64,000 nt of DNA from Streptomyces sp. JJ36 (GTDB lineage: Bacteria > Actinomycetota > Actinomycetes > Streptomycetales > Streptomycetaceae), in contig NZ_JACYHE010000021.1 in the NCBI RefSeq assembly GCF_021696945.1, forward strand, positions 1 through 64,000, in the 5' to 3' direction. Positions within the stretch are counted from its first letter, which is position 1. The number at the start of each line of letters is the position of its first letter. Below, piece after piece: positions 8,526 through 16,672 of this stretch. A program made the position numbers and the translations under genes. The notes beneath the pieces were generated by a model. The model saw only the letters and a list, made by a program, of their open reading frames with translations, was not told where the DNA came from and made no database searches.

Positions 8526-8535
8526 TGTCTAGACA
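8526..8535. promoter_or_regulatory. Palindrome TGTCTAGACA, possible operator
   Basis: A perfect 10-bp palindrome about 110 bp upstream of the frameshifted gene at 8646. The wider context GTGTCTAGACAGAG recurs with two changes as GTGTCTGTACAGAG near 9200, inside the same gene. The binding protein is unknown. Confidence 0.35.
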
Positions 8536-8645
8536 GAGGGATTCCGGGGGGCGGGGCCCGCCTTCCGGCCCCGGCCAGTGGAGCGTTCCGTGCCGGAGCG
8601 TGTGGCAGCGAGAAGGGGGAGCGATGTGGCGTACATCGGGGGTAT

Positions 8646-8954
8646 GTGGTGGAGCAGCGATTCCGTACGACAGGGGCGGCCGACGGGGGAGTCGGGACCC
8701 TGGAACCGGCCGGGGAGCGGTGGTCGGCAGGGGTGTTCCGGTGGGCCGGGGCGGGTGAGCCCTTCCTGGTGCTCGCGCTCCCGGAACCGGAGACCGAGGC
8801 CGGGCCCTGTGACACCGAGCGGCTTGCGGCGTCCTGGGGATTCACCCGGTGCGGTACGGACGGGCAGTTGCTGGAGATCGGCGAGGCGCCGGCCGTCACC
8901 GTGCGCCTGGGGCCGCCCGGGTCGCGGTGGAGCTCGCGGGGGAGCCCTGGCTGA
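8646..8954 (+). CDS. N-terminal half of an apparently frameshifted conserved protein
   Basis: From GTG 8646 (GTG 8649 is also possible, behind a GGGGG run) this frame gives 102 residues. It contains well-formed protein sequence such as GERWSAGVFRWAGAGEPFLVLALPEPE and LAASWGFTRCG. At about 8907-8920 the reading sense jumps by -1: this frame degenerates to GPPGSRWSSRGSPG and stops, while the next frame continues smoothly with ARVAVELAGEPWLTCEE. The two halves are therefore probably one gene carrying a one-base deletion, a sequencing error or a programmed -1 shift. I do not recognise the family. Confidence 0.55.
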   Translation: MVEQRFRTTGAADGGVGTLEPAGERWSAGVFRWAGAGEPFLVLALPEPETEAGPCDTERLAASWGFTRCGTDGQLLEIGEAPAVTVRLGPPGSRWSSRGSPG

Positions 8955-9745
8955 CCTGCGAGGAGCCACCGGCCGGGCATGACCTCTGCGCGCTGCTCGC
9001 CGAGGACCGGTGTGTGCTCGCGGTCTGCCACGGGGCCGATCTCGGTGCGCCCGGCGCCGAGGAGGTACTCCTCGAACGGTTCTCCAGCCCGCGCACGGTG
9101 CCGGCGCAGGTGAGACTGGTGGCGGGGCATAGCCTCCGAGCCGGGGGATTCTGTGGCGTCTGCGGGGATCGGGTAAGGGTTCTCGGTTGGGGTAGTGTCT
9201 GTACAGAGTGCCGGCGTGCGGCCGTGTGGAGACCGGCTGCCCTTGGACGAACGACCGAGATGCTGGAGATGCTGCCCATGGGTGTCCCGGATGCCTCCGC
9301 CCAGACCCGTGCGCAACGGCGGCGGATGCTCGCCGCGAAAGCCGCCATGGCGAACCGTCCGGAGGGAGTGGACGAGTCGGAGGCGCTGCCCGGCGAGCTG
9401 GAACCGCTGGAGTGGACGCCGGAACGCGGGCCCGTGACGGAGCGGGAGACCCTGGGCGTCCTCCGGAGACGGCGCCGCAACGAGCTCGCCCAGGCCCCCA
9501 AGCGGGAGGGGGCCAAGCGGGCCGAGGTGCCCACGGAGCTGCCCGACGCCGACGCGCGGAAGGTGCCCGTGGTCAACCGCTTCCCGCCGCGCTATCTGGC
9601 CATGGCCCACGCGAGGGCGGAGATGGAGGGCACCAACCTGACGGCCATTCTGGAGGAGATGCTCGTCGAGTACGCGACGGGTACTCCGGCCAGCCCGGAG
9701 ACGGTCGGCCGCCGGTTGCGCGCCTTGTACGCTCGGAAGTCGTAG
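8849..9745 (+). CDS. C-terminal part of the frameshifted gene: zinc-ribbon and basic C-terminal domain
   Basis: Open from GTG 8849, but convincing protein sequence begins only near 8920 (ARVAVELAGEPWLTCEEPP), where it joins the frame of the preceding entry by a -1 shift. It continues LLAEDRCVLAVCHGADLG, then a Cys-x2-Cys ... Cys-x2-Cys zinc-ribbon-like pair (FCGVCGD and VCTECRR). A basic, Ala-rich region follows, ending in NRFPPRYLAMAHARAEMEGTNLTAILEEMLVEYATG, which resembles a small helical or ribbon-helix-helix-like module. Internal ATG 9260 could give an independent shorter product. No known family was recognised. A hairpin terminator follows directly. Confidence 0.55.
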   Translation: MRYGRAVAGDRRGAGRHRAPGAARVAVELAGEPWLTCEEPPAGHDLCALLAEDRCVLAVCHGADLGAPGAEEVLLERFSSPRTVPAQVRLVAGHSLRAGGFCGVCGDRVRVLGWGSVCTECRRAAVWRPAALGRTTEMLEMLPMGVPDASAQTRAQRRRMLAAKAAMANRPEGVDESEALPGELEPLEWTPERGPVTERETLGVLRRRRRNELAQAPKREGAKRAEVPTELPDADARKVPVVNRFPPRYLAMAHARAEMEGTNLTAILEEMLVEYATGTPASPETVGRRLRALYARKS

Positions 9746-9746
9746 G

Positions 9747-9770
9747 CGGCTCCGCTTCGGGCCGGAGCCG
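9747..9770 (+). terminator. Terminator hairpin
   Basis: CGGCTCCG, loop CTTCGGGC, CGGAGCCG: a perfect 8-bp stem starting two bases after the stop codon at 9745. Confidence 0.6.
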
Positions 9771-10004
9771 TCCCGCGTGACGCACGCGTCCCCCGCGGAG
9801 CAGGGGGCTCCGGGACGCGTCGACCGCGCACCGCGGTGCATGCCCGGAGTGGAGGGGGAGTCGGCTCGTGCCGGAACCCGACCGCCGCTCCCGCCTCGTC
9901 GGCGGCACCCGCGCGGACCCCACCCGAAACACCCGGAACGCGCTCCGCAGGCGGTCCCGTCCCACGCTGTCGCGAAGCGGGGCACTCGCGGTAAATTTCA
10001 GGCC

Positions 10005-11003
10005 ATGCCACGTGGACGTCATCGCCAGTCGCCGTCACTCCACCGGCTCCTGCCCCCGGCCGCCGTCGCGGCGGTGGGGCTCGCCTGCGCCGGCGGCGCC
10101 TGGCTCGTCGGGGACGCGGGCTTCTCGGACACGGACACCGTTCTGCTGCGCGGGCTGACCGCCGCCGCGGCGGTCGCAGCCGTCACCGGAGCGGCACTCG
10201 CCCGCCGCTGGGACCGCGGCGCGGGCCGCCGGGTCGGCGAGCTCAAGGCCCGCCTCGCCGGAGCGGAGTGGCGCGCCGAGGAGCGGCAGGCCGAGCTGGA
10301 GGGGGAACTCGAGGAGTCCCGGGAACTGCGCGAGAAACTGGAGACCCGGCTCCGTGCGAAACGGGCCGAGCTGGCGCGGCTCCGCAGCGAGCACGCCGCG
10401 CTGCTCCGCCGGTACGCGCAGGCCGAGAGCGGGCGGGCCAGCGCCCTCGAGGGGCGCCGGCAGCTCGCGCTGGAGGCCGCCGAGCCGGCGCGGGCGCTCA
10501 CCGCCGGCGCCACGGACCATCGCAGCGCCTCCGGTGCGCCGACCTCGCTGACCTATCTCCAGGCGAGCGAGGCGCTGCGGCACCTGCGGCGCAACGCCGC
10601 CCGGCAGCGGGCCGCGGCGGTGCTGGCCGCGGAGGAGGCGGCCCGCGCCTCCGGCGGCTCCCGTGCGGTCGAGAGCGCCGGTCCCGCGGGGCCGGGTGCG
10701 CCGGCGGCCGCGGTGCCGCCGCCCCGCGAGGAGGAGCGGCCGCAGCCCGCCGGCAGGTTCGACTTCTTCGGCGCGGCACGGAAGCGCCGGGCGCCGGCCC
10801 GCGAGCCGGAGTCCCCGGGCCGGGACGCGGGCCGGGACGCCGCGGCCGGGCAGACCGCGGACGCCTCCGGCGACGAGCCGGGGCCGGAGGACGACCCCGG
10901 CCCGCGCGGCGCGGGGCGCGGACCGGTCGGCAAGGTGGTCGACCTCGCCGACGAGGACGCGGGGGACCTCGACATCACGGAGCTGCGCGGCGCCGTCTCC
11001 TGA
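10005..11003 (+). CDS. Membrane-anchored coiled-coil protein of unknown function
   Basis: 332 residues from ATG 10005. Upstream in-frame codons exist from 9777, but they encode only Arg/Pro-rich shadow sequence. Two hydrophobic helices (about residues 17-36 and 44-64) precede a long heptad-like coiled coil (GELKARLAGAEWRAEERQAELEGELEESRELREKLETRLRAKRAELARLRSEHAALLRRY, about 75-135). A low-complexity Ala/Pro/Glu-rich tail follows, containing a FDFFGAARKR motif, and it ends in an acidic DLADEDAGDLDITELRGAVS. This looks like a Streptomyces-restricted protein with the coiled coil in the cytoplasm. No function can be assigned. Confidence 0.7.
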   Translation: MPRGRHRQSPSLHRLLPPAAVAAVGLACAGGAWLVGDAGFSDTDTVLLRGLTAAAAVAAVTGAALARRWDRGAGRRVGELKARLAGAEWRAEERQAELEGELEESRELREKLETRLRAKRAELARLRSEHAALLRRYAQAESGRASALEGRRQLALEAAEPARALTAGATDHRSASGAPTSLTYLQASEALRHLRRNAARQRAAAVLAAEEAARASGGSRAVESAGPAGPGAPAAAVPPPREEERPQPAGRFDFFGAARKRRAPAREPESPGRDAGRDAAAGQTADASGDEPGPEDDPGPRGAGRGPVGKVVDLADEDAGDLDITELRGAVS

Positions 11004-11024
11004 GCCCGGGCGCGGTCGGGCTCA
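11001..11024 (+). terminator. Terminator hairpin
   Basis: TGAGCCCG, eight-base loop, CGGGCTCA: a perfect 8-bp stem overlapping the stop codon of the coiled-coil gene. Confidence 0.65.
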
Positions 11025-11093
11025 GGACGCCGGCGAGGTGCGCCCGGTGGGCGGGCCCGTGCGGCCCCCGGTGCCGGGGGGCGGTCGGCGCCG

Positions 11094-11396
11094 TCAGTCG
11101 CAGCAGGGCTGCCGCGCCCGGCGGGCCGGTACCGGGACGTGCACCTCGGGGGAGGCCGGCGGCGGCTCCGCGCGGGAGCCGGGCCGGGGCGCCCCGGGAG
11201 AGGCCGGCGCCGCGGAGGCGCCGTAGCGCCGGGAGCGGACGCGGACACGGAGGAGGCGCAGGACGCCGCGTCCCCGGCCCGCGCCCCGGCGGCGCCGTGC
11301 CGCGCGCAGGGCGGCCTCCGCCGGGTCCGGCGGCATCGCCTCCGCGCGCTGCGCGGCACGGAAGAGGTCCAGTGCGTACTGCTGCGTGATGCTCAT
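11094..11396 (-). CDS. Small basic hypothetical protein
   Basis: 100 residues from ATG 11396 (MSITQQYALDLFRAAQRAEAMPPDP...). An amphipathic N-terminal helix is followed by an Arg-rich middle (AARRRRGAGRGRGVLRLLRVRVRSRRYG) and a Pro/Ala-rich tail ending QPCCD. The N-terminus (QYALDLFRAAQR) looks like genuine coding sequence and resembles short Streptomyces hypotheticals; the rest is low complexity. It lies divergent to the ArsR-type regulator, 99 bp away. Real existence is likely, function unknown. Confidence 0.6.
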   Translation of the reverse strand: MSITQQYALDLFRAAQRAEAMPPDPAEAALRAARRRRGAGRGRGVLRLLRVRVRSRRYGASAAPASPGAPRPGSRAEPPPASPEVHVPVPARRARQPCCD

Positions 11397-11495
11397 GCCG
11401 CCCACCCTGCGCCCGCCCGGCGTCGCCGGTCGCGCCGATTGACGCACGCCGTCAATCCGGGCCCCGGACGCCCGGCGGCCCCGCACAATGGCCGC

Positions 11496-12617
11496 ATGAG
11501 CGTGGACATCGACATCGCGGGCCTGCCACCGGAGCGGATCCTCTTCAGCCCCTCACCACTGGCCGAGCTGGGCTCCGCGCTGCACGCGCTCGCCGAGCTC
11601 GCCCACCACCCGGGGCTGCACGGCTGGGCCACCGCGACCGCCGCGGCGCTCAAGCCCGATCTGGCCGACCGGCTGCACGAGGGGGGCTTCATGTGGAGCC
11701 CCGCCTTCTCCGACATCCTGCTGGCGTTCGCCGGGGTGCCCGGGCGGGACGGCCGGCCCGGTGCGACGCTGACGGAGGAGCTGGACGTCCTGGACCGGCT
11801 GGACGACGAGCGGTTCGTGGCTGCGGCGCTGGAGTTCACCTGCTCCACCACGTACAACCAGGGCGGCCCCTCGCCGCTGGCCGACGCCCGGGGGCGGGAG
11901 CGCGCCCTGGAGCTGGCCGCTGCCCGCGGCCCCCGGCAGGAGGACTTCGTCCGGCGGCTGCTGGCCGATCCGCACGCCGTCCGCGGCTGGGTCCGGCGGC
12001 TCTTCGAGGATTGCGAGCAGGCGTTCTTCGCGGACGTCTGGCACCGGGTACGGCCGCAGCTCGCCGCCGACGCGCGGCACAAGACGGAGCTGCTGCGGCA
12101 CAAGGGGCTGGCCGACGCGCTGGCCGCGGTCTCCCCGGCGGTGTCGCTGACCGGCGGCGACCGCCCCCGTATCCGGGTGGACAAGCTGACCGACGGCCTC
12201 GCCACGGCACTGGACCCGGCCGTCGGCCCGGGGGCCACCTTCGTGCCCACCGCGCTGGGCCGGCCGCATCTGCTGGTGCTGCCCGCGCCGGGCTGGCGGC
12301 CCGTCGTGCACTATCCGGTGCAGGCCCCCGAGCTGTCCGGGCCCGCCTCGGTGGAGGTGCTGCACCGGCGGCTGGAGGCGCTGGCACACCCGGTGCGGAT
12401 GCGGATCGTCCGGTTTCTGGCCCGTGGCGCGTACACCACCGGGGAGCTGGCCGACGCGACCGGGCTCAGCGCCCCGGAGGTCTCCCGCCACCTGGCGCTG
12501 CTCAAGAAGTCCGGGCTGCTGACCACCCGCCGGCGCGGGCGCTATGTGCTGCACCAGCTCGACCTGCCGGTCGTGGCGCGGCTCGGCAGCGACTTCCTGG
12601 AGGGCGTGCTCCGCTGA
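11496..12617 (+). CDS. DUF5937/ArsR-type winged-helix regulator
   Basis: 373 residues from ATG 11496. The N-terminal 270 residues form a helical region typical of Streptomyces DUF5937 regulators (LPPERILFSPSPLAELGSALHAL at the start, CSTTYNQGGPSPLAD in the middle). The C-terminal 80 residues are an ArsR-like winged helix: LEALAHPVRMRIVRFLARGAYTTGELADATGLSAPEVSRHLALLKKSGLLTTRRRGRYVLHQLD. No metal-binding cysteine pair of classical ArsR is visible, so the N-terminal domain probably carries the sensing role. Targets are unknown. It is convergent with the RNA methylase gene. Confidence 0.85.
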   Translation: MSVDIDIAGLPPERILFSPSPLAELGSALHALAELAHHPGLHGWATATAAALKPDLADRLHEGGFMWSPAFSDILLAFAGVPGRDGRPGATLTEELDVLDRLDDERFVAAALEFTCSTTYNQGGPSPLADARGRERALELAAARGPRQEDFVRRLLADPHAVRGWVRRLFEDCEQAFFADVWHRVRPQLAADARHKTELLRHKGLADALAAVSPAVSLTGGDRPRIRVDKLTDGLATALDPAVGPGATFVPTALGRPHLLVLPAPGWRPVVHYPVQAPELSGPASVEVLHRRLEALAHPVRMRIVRFLARGAYTTGELADATGLSAPEVSRHLALLKKSGLLTTRRRGRYVLHQLDLPVVARLGSDFLEGVLR

Positions 12618-12830
12618 ACGCGTCCGGTGGCGGGCACCCGCGGGCCCCCGGGAGGGGGCGAGAAGCCGGTGGCGCACCCGCGCACGCACCGGGGACCGCC
12701 CGGCGCCCTGCCCGGCGCCGGGGGAACTGCCGGAGCCGGAGCGAGGCGGCCCGGGCGGGTCCGCCGGGGCCGGCCGGACCTGCTGGAGGCACCAGGCCGC
12801 AGCGGAGTCACCGGGCCCGGCTCCGGTCGC

Positions 12831-12859
12831 AGCCCGCAGCGCTCCGCTCCGCGCGGGCT
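12831..12859. terminator. Possible terminator hairpin between convergent genes
   Basis: AGCCCGC ... GCGGGCT, a 7-bp stem with a 15-base loop, ending at the stop codon of the minus-strand methylase and 214 bp after the plus-strand regulator. Confidence 0.35.
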
Positions 12860-14133
12860 CAGCCCCGGTCGTACACCCAGAGCGTCGTACGGGTGCCGAG
12901 CAGCCGGATCGGGTCCCGGCTCCGCAGCCGCAGACCCTCCGGGACGGCCTCCCGGGGGATCTCCGGAGCGAGCAGGACGACCCGCCCGCCCGGCCGGGTC
13001 ACGCGGGCCGCCTCCGCCAGCACGTCGGTCAGCCAGGCCGCCATGCCGCCCTGCACGCCGTACTGCTGGCCGAACGGCAGATTGGACACCACGGCGCCGA
13101 CCGAGGCGTCCGGCAGTCCGAGGTCCCGGGCGTCGCCCGTGCGGACGGCTCCGCGGGGCACGTTCTGCTCCGCGGCCGCGACCGCCTCCGGGTCGATGTC
13201 CCGGCCCTCGGCGCCCTCCCAGCCGGCGGCCAGCGCCTCGGCCGGCACGGTCCCGGAACCGCAACAGGGGTCCAGCAGCACGCCGTCCGGGTCGCCCGCG
13301 AGACCGACCATCATCGCGGCCACGGTCGGCCGCAGCGCCCCCGAGCGCTCGACCCGGCGGCCCTGGTGCTGCCGCATCGACGCGTCGGACAGCCGCAGTC
13401 CGGCGATCAGCCGTCCCTGCCGGTACTCGCTGATCCACACCTCGATCTGGGCGGGGTCGGCGACCTTCCACTTCGGCCGGTCGCGGGAGACCGACCGGCC
13501 GAGCGACTTGCGCAGGTCGGTGCGGAGGAAGGACTGCTCCTGGAGCACCCGCGCGATGACCCGGTAGCTCATCGCCCCGGCGAGCGGGCGGACCTGGGCG
13601 GACCAGACGGAGAGCGCCTTCTCGACCCGTTCGGGCCGCCAGACCCGCCCGGCGATCCAGTGCGGCCGGTCGCCGCTGGACCGCATCGTCCGGCCGACCT
13701 CCACGAACAGGTCCTCGACGGTGCGCAGCGTCCACACGGCGTCCCGGCGGCCCCGGTCCACGTCGAAGAGGATCAGGTCGGAGCGCCCGTCGAAGCCGGA
13801 GTCGGTGACCCGCACCCCGTCGAGCTGCTCCAGTTCGCGGACGACCAGGGGAGCCAGCCCCGGCACCACACTGGCGAACATCCGGGTGACCCCGGCGGGC
13901 ACCTTCTCCTGCGGTTCCTCCGTGCCGCGCTGTTCCGTGGCGCGCTCCGGCCGCTGCCGGCGGGGCGCCCGCGGCGGGCCGGGGTGGCGCTGTCCCCGGG
14001 ACCGGCCGCGCTCGGGGGCTCCGCCCGTCCCGCGGCGCGGTCTGCCGCCGCCGGACCGGCTCCCGCCCGGCCCCCCGGAACGGTCGCGTCCCTCCCGGGC
14101 CGCGCCGCCGGGGCCGAAACTGTCGCTGCGCAT
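12859..14133 (-). CDS. THUMP-domain/TRM11-like RNA methyltransferase
   Basis: A 424-residue product from ATG 14133. The first 84 residues are Arg/Gly/Pro-rich, and an alternative start at ATG 13881 gives a compact 340-residue enzyme beginning MFASVVPGLAPLVVRELEQL. A THUMP-like N-terminal region leads into an UPF0020-type Rossmann domain with LLDPCCGSGTVPAEAL (SAM binding) and the catalytic-site-like NLPFG (the N-x-P-F/Y motif of N-methylases). It ends RTTLWVYDRG. TRM11/TrmN-type enzymes methylate guanosine N2 in tRNA; the precise substrate is an inference. The 3-prime end carries a 22-bp sequence repeated in the glycosyltransferase remnant upstream. Confidence 0.85.
   Translation of the reverse strand: MRSDSFGPGGAAREGRDRSGGPGGSRSGGGRPRRGTGGAPERGRSRGQRHPGPPRAPRRQRPERATEQRGTEEPQEKVPAGVTRMFASVVPGLAPLVVRELEQLDGVRVTDSGFDGRSDLILFDVDRGRRDAVWTLRTVEDLFVEVGRTMRSSGDRPHWIAGRVWRPERVEKALSVWSAQVRPLAGAMSYRVIARVLQEQSFLRTDLRKSLGRSVSRDRPKWKVADPAQIEVWISEYRQGRLIAGLRLSDASMRQHQGRRVERSGALRPTVAAMMVGLAGDPDGVLLDPCCGSGTVPAEALAAGWEGAEGRDIDPEAVAAAEQNVPRGAVRTGDARDLGLPDASVGAVVSNLPFGQQYGVQGGMAAWLTDVLAEAARVTRPGGRVVLLAPEIPREAVPEGLRLRSRDPIRLLGTRTTLWVYDRG
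12910..12931. repeat. 22-bp direct repeat, copy 1 (3-prime end of methylase gene)
   Basis: Identical to 14180-14201. In both places it encodes LRSRDP on the minus strand. The two copies flank most of the methylase gene, 1270 bp apart. Confidence 0.7.
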
Positions 14134-14137
14134 TCCT

Positions 14138-14350
14138 TCAGGATAGGTAACCGTCCACCGGCTCCGGACCGCCGCACTCCGGGTCCCGGCTCCGCAGCCG
14201 CTCCGCGTACTCCGGGGAGCGTCCCTGGACGACCAGCGGCCGCAGGCCCGTTCTGGCCTGATGGGCCGCCAGTTCCGCCACGTGGAGGTCCGACCCTCCC
14301 ACGTGACCGGGCGGTTGCGGGCAGATGACATGGACGACGTTCAGGCTCAT
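14138..14350 (-). pseudogene. N-terminal remnant of a GT4 glycosyltransferase
   Basis: A 70-residue open frame whose first 55 residues read like the N-terminus of a family-4 glycosyltransferase: MSLNVVHVICPQPPGHVGGS, then DLHVAELAAHQARTG and LRPLVVQGRSPEYAERL. The family normally needs about 370-400 residues. Here the sequence breaks down after the LRSRDP point and stops at 14138, five bases before the methylase start. No C-terminal half is present nearby. The breakdown coincides with a 22-bp stretch (14180-14201) identical to 12910-12931 in the methylase gene, suggesting a recombination scar. It might still be translated, but it cannot be an active transferase. Confidence 0.65.
14180..14201. 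repeat. 22-bp direct repeat, copy 2 (glycosyltransferase remnant)
   Basis: Identical to 12910-12931; it lies exactly where the glycosyltransferase-like sequence loses family resemblance. Confidence 0.7.
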
Positions 14351-14470
14351 GCGTGTGGCTCTCCCCCGTGAGCCGCCGGGCGGGCGGCCCTGCTCCGGCG
14401 GCGACCCCCGTCGCCGGTGCGGCCGATGGTACGCCGACGGGTACGAGGACGATCACCGGCCCCGGCGGGG

Positions 14471-14506
14471 CGGCTCCGGCCCCGGCCGCGGTCGGGGCCG
14501 GAGCCG
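14471..14506 (-). terminator. Strong terminator hairpin after the response regulator
   Basis: CGGCTCCGGCCCC, ten-base loop, GGGGCCGGAGCCG: a perfect 13-bp stem 33 bp beyond the minus-strand stop at 14539. Confidence 0.7.
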
Positions 14507-14538
14507 GGGCCCCAGGCGGTCCCGGAGGCAGAGCGCGG

Positions 14539-15222
14539 TCAGGATCCGCCCGCGCGCACCAGGCCGGTCTCGTACGCCAGCACCACCGCCTGCACCCGGT
14601 CGCGCAGCTCCAGCTTGGTGAGGATGCGGCCCACATGGGTCTTCACGGTGGCCTCCGAGAGCACCAGATGCCCGGCGATCTCGCCGTTGGACAGGCCCTG
14701 GGCGATCAGCACCAGCACCTCACGCTCCCGTTCGGTCAGCCGCCCCAGCAGCCCGGTGGCGGCGGTCTCCTGGCCGCCGGCGGGCAGCAGGGTGGAGAAG
14801 CGGTCGATGAGCCGCCGGGTGGTGCTGGGCGCCACCACCGCGTCGCCGCTGTGCACGGCGCGGATGGCGGAGAGCAGCTCGCCGGGCGGCACGTCCTTCA
14901 GCAGGAAGCCGCCGGCTCCCGCCTTGAGTGCGGTGAAGGCGTACTCGTCCAGGTCGAAGGTGGTGAGGATGAGCACCTTCGGTCCGCCGGGGCCGCCCTC
15001 ACCGCCCTCGCAGATCCGGCGGGTCGCCTCGACGCCGTCCACCCGCGGCATCCGTACGTCCATCAGGACCACGTCCACGGCGGTGGAGCGCAGCACCTCC
15101 AGGGCCTCCGCCCCGTCCGACGCCTCGGCGACGACCTCCATGTCCGGCTGGGCGGTGAGCACCATGCGGAAGCCGGTGCGCAGCAGCGCCTGGTCGTCGA
15201 CGAGCATCACGCGGATGGTCAT
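14539..15222 (-). CDS. NarL/LuxR-family response regulator
   Basis: 227 residues from ATG 15222. The receiver domain has the acidic pair D9/D10, the phospho-acceptor Asp55 (VVLMDVRMP), the Thr of ILTTFD and the Lys of LLKDVPP. The C-terminal LuxR helix-turn-helix (about residues 161-205) reads LTEREREVLVLIAQGLSNGEIAGHLVLSEATVKTHV. An earlier in-frame start at 15402 lies inside the kinase 3-prime end and gives only Pro/Arg-rich sequence, so it was not used. The partner kinase ends 85 bp upstream on the same strand. Targets unknown. Confidence 0.95.
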   Translation of the reverse strand: MTIRVMLVDDQALLRTGFRMVLTAQPDMEVVAEASDGAEALEVLRSTAVDVVLMDVRMPRVDGVEATRRICEGGEGGPGGPKVLILTTFDLDEYAFTALKAGAGGFLLKDVPPGELLSAIRAVHSGDAVVAPSTTRRLIDRFSTLLPAGGQETAATGLLGRLTEREREVLVLIAQGLSNGEIAGHLVLSEATVKTHVGRILTKLELRDRVQAVVLAYETGLVRAGGS

Positions 15223-15307
15223 GCCGTTCCTCTCTCCCGGTCGGGGGTGCGGGGGCTCTCCCGGCGGCCGGCCGCCGCCCGGGGCCCGCTCCGGTGGTGC
15301 GGCGCCG

Positions 15308-16546
15308 TCACTGCGCGGCCTTGAGCGGCAGGACGGCGCTGATCCGGAAGCCGCCGCCGGGACGGGGACCGGCCTCCAGGTCGCCGCCGACCATGCCGAC
15401 ACGTTCCCGCATGCCGATGAGGCCGTGGCCCAGTCCGTCCGCGCCGCCGTCCTCGTACAGCTCGGCCTGCGCGCCGCGCCCGTCGTCCTCGGCGAGCAGC
15501 GCCAGCTCCCCCTCGCCGTACACCACCCGCACGTGGGCCCCCACGTGCGGGCCGCCGTGCTTGCGGGTGTTGGTGAGCGCCTCCTGGACGATCCGGTACG
15601 CGGTGAGCTCCACGCTGCTCGGCAGCGGCCGCGGGGTGCCCTCGATGCGGAAGTCGACGGTGAGCCCGGCGCCCCGCACCTGGTCCACCAGCTCGGTGAG
15701 CTGTTCCACGCCGGGCTGCGGTACGTACTCGCCGCCGTCCCGGGTGGTCTCGCCGGTCCGCAGCACGCCCAGCAGCCGGCGCATCTCGGCCAGCGCCTGC
15801 CGGCCGGTGCCGGAGATGGTCTCCAGGGCCGTGCGGGTCTGGTCGGGCGCGCTGTCCAACACGTACGCCGCTCCGTCCGCCTGCACCACCATGACCGACA
15901 CGTTGTGCGCCACCACGTCGTGCAGCTCGCGTGCTATCCGGGCGCGCTCGGCGGCCACGGCGACCTTGGCCTGTGCCTCGCGTTCCTTCTCCAGCCGGGC
16001 CGCCCGCTCCTCGAGCTGCCGGTAGTAGGCGCGCCGGGTGCGCAGTGAGTCGCCCAGGACCCAGGCCAGGGCGAAGGTGACGGTCAGGAAGACGGTGCCG
16101 AGGATGCGGCCGGCGGCGTCCTGGTCCGGTTCCGGCCAGCGCAGGGCGGAGATCAGCGGGGCGAGCAGCGCGCCCGTCAGGGCGAAGCGGGAGGCCCACC
16201 GGGTGTTGCGGGAGGCCACGGTGAAGGTGATCACCAGGAAGGCGAAGTCGCCGGGGTACGGCCCCACGCCGGTGACGAGCTGTGCCACGCCCGTCCCGGC
16301 GGCCAGCAGCAGCATCTTCTCCGGTGCCCGCCGGCGCAGCGCGATCACCAGGCTCAGCGCGAGGGAGACAGGGACGGCCGCGATCTGCTCCCCGGCCGTG
16401 GTCAGCATCGCGTGCTCCGTCTCGGGCGTCGGGGGCGCGGTGACGCTGGTGATGATCCACGCGGCCGACATCATCAGCAGCAGGACGGCCCAGAGGCTGT
16501 CCACCCAGGTCGGGTGCCGGCGGATGAAGTCGTAGAGGCGGTGCAC
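15308..16546 (-). CDS. NarL-type membrane sensor histidine kinase
   Basis: 412 residues with a GTG start at 16546 preceded by GGTGA. Several N-terminal membrane helices lie between about residues 18 and 168 (no large extracellular loop). The HisKA_3 dimerization box [21 protein letters not shown] has phospho-acceptor His209. The ATPase has an N-box-like [14 protein letters not shown] and [16 protein letters not shown]. This is the membrane-embedded sensor class common in Streptomyces, which usually senses membrane or cell-wall perturbation. It forms a two-gene operon with the response regulator downstream and lies divergent to the MidA-like methyltransferase. Confidence 0.94.
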   Translation of the reverse strand: MHRLYDFIRRHPTWVDSLWAVLLLMMSAAWIITSVTAPPTPETEHAMLTTAGEQIAAVPVSLALSLVIALRRRAPEKMLLLAAGTGVAQLVTGVGPYPGDFAFLVITFTVASRNTRWASRFALTGALLAPLISALRWPEPDQDAAGRILGTVFLTVTFALAWVLGDSLRTRRAYYRQLEERAARLEKEREAQAKVAVAAERARIARELHDVVAHNVSVMVVQADGAAYVLDSAPDQTRTALETISGTGRQALAEMRRLLGVLRTGETTRDGGEYVPQPGVEQLTELVDQVRGAGLTVDFRIEGTPRPLPSSVELTAYRIVQEALTNTRKHGGPHVGAHVRVVYGEGELALLAEDDGRGAQAELYEDGGADGLGHGLIGMRERVGMVGGDLEAGPRPGGGFRISAVLPLKAAQ

Positions 16547-16672
16547 GTCACCAAGCGTATGAGCGGAGAATACGTGCAGGGGTCAACCGGACGGCCGATC
16601 CACGGACCGGCCGGCTACTCCGCAAGGTGGAGGCCGGCCGGGCCGCGAGTGCGAGGACGTACGCTGGCCTGC

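Noticed and set aside
8624..8758. ATG 8624 with a very good AAGGGGGA ribosome-binding site, giving a 44-codon ORF.
   Set aside because: The peptide (MWRTSGVCGGAAIPYDRGGR...) is low complexity, and the overlapping frame from 8646 has real protein character. The ribosome-binding site may serve that gene, or a small leader peptide that I cannot support further.
9777..10004. In-frame upstream extension of the coiled-coil gene from 9777.
   Set aside because: Encoded residues are Arg/Pro-rich with no similarity to the rest, and the ATG at 10005 gives a conventional membrane-anchored protein.
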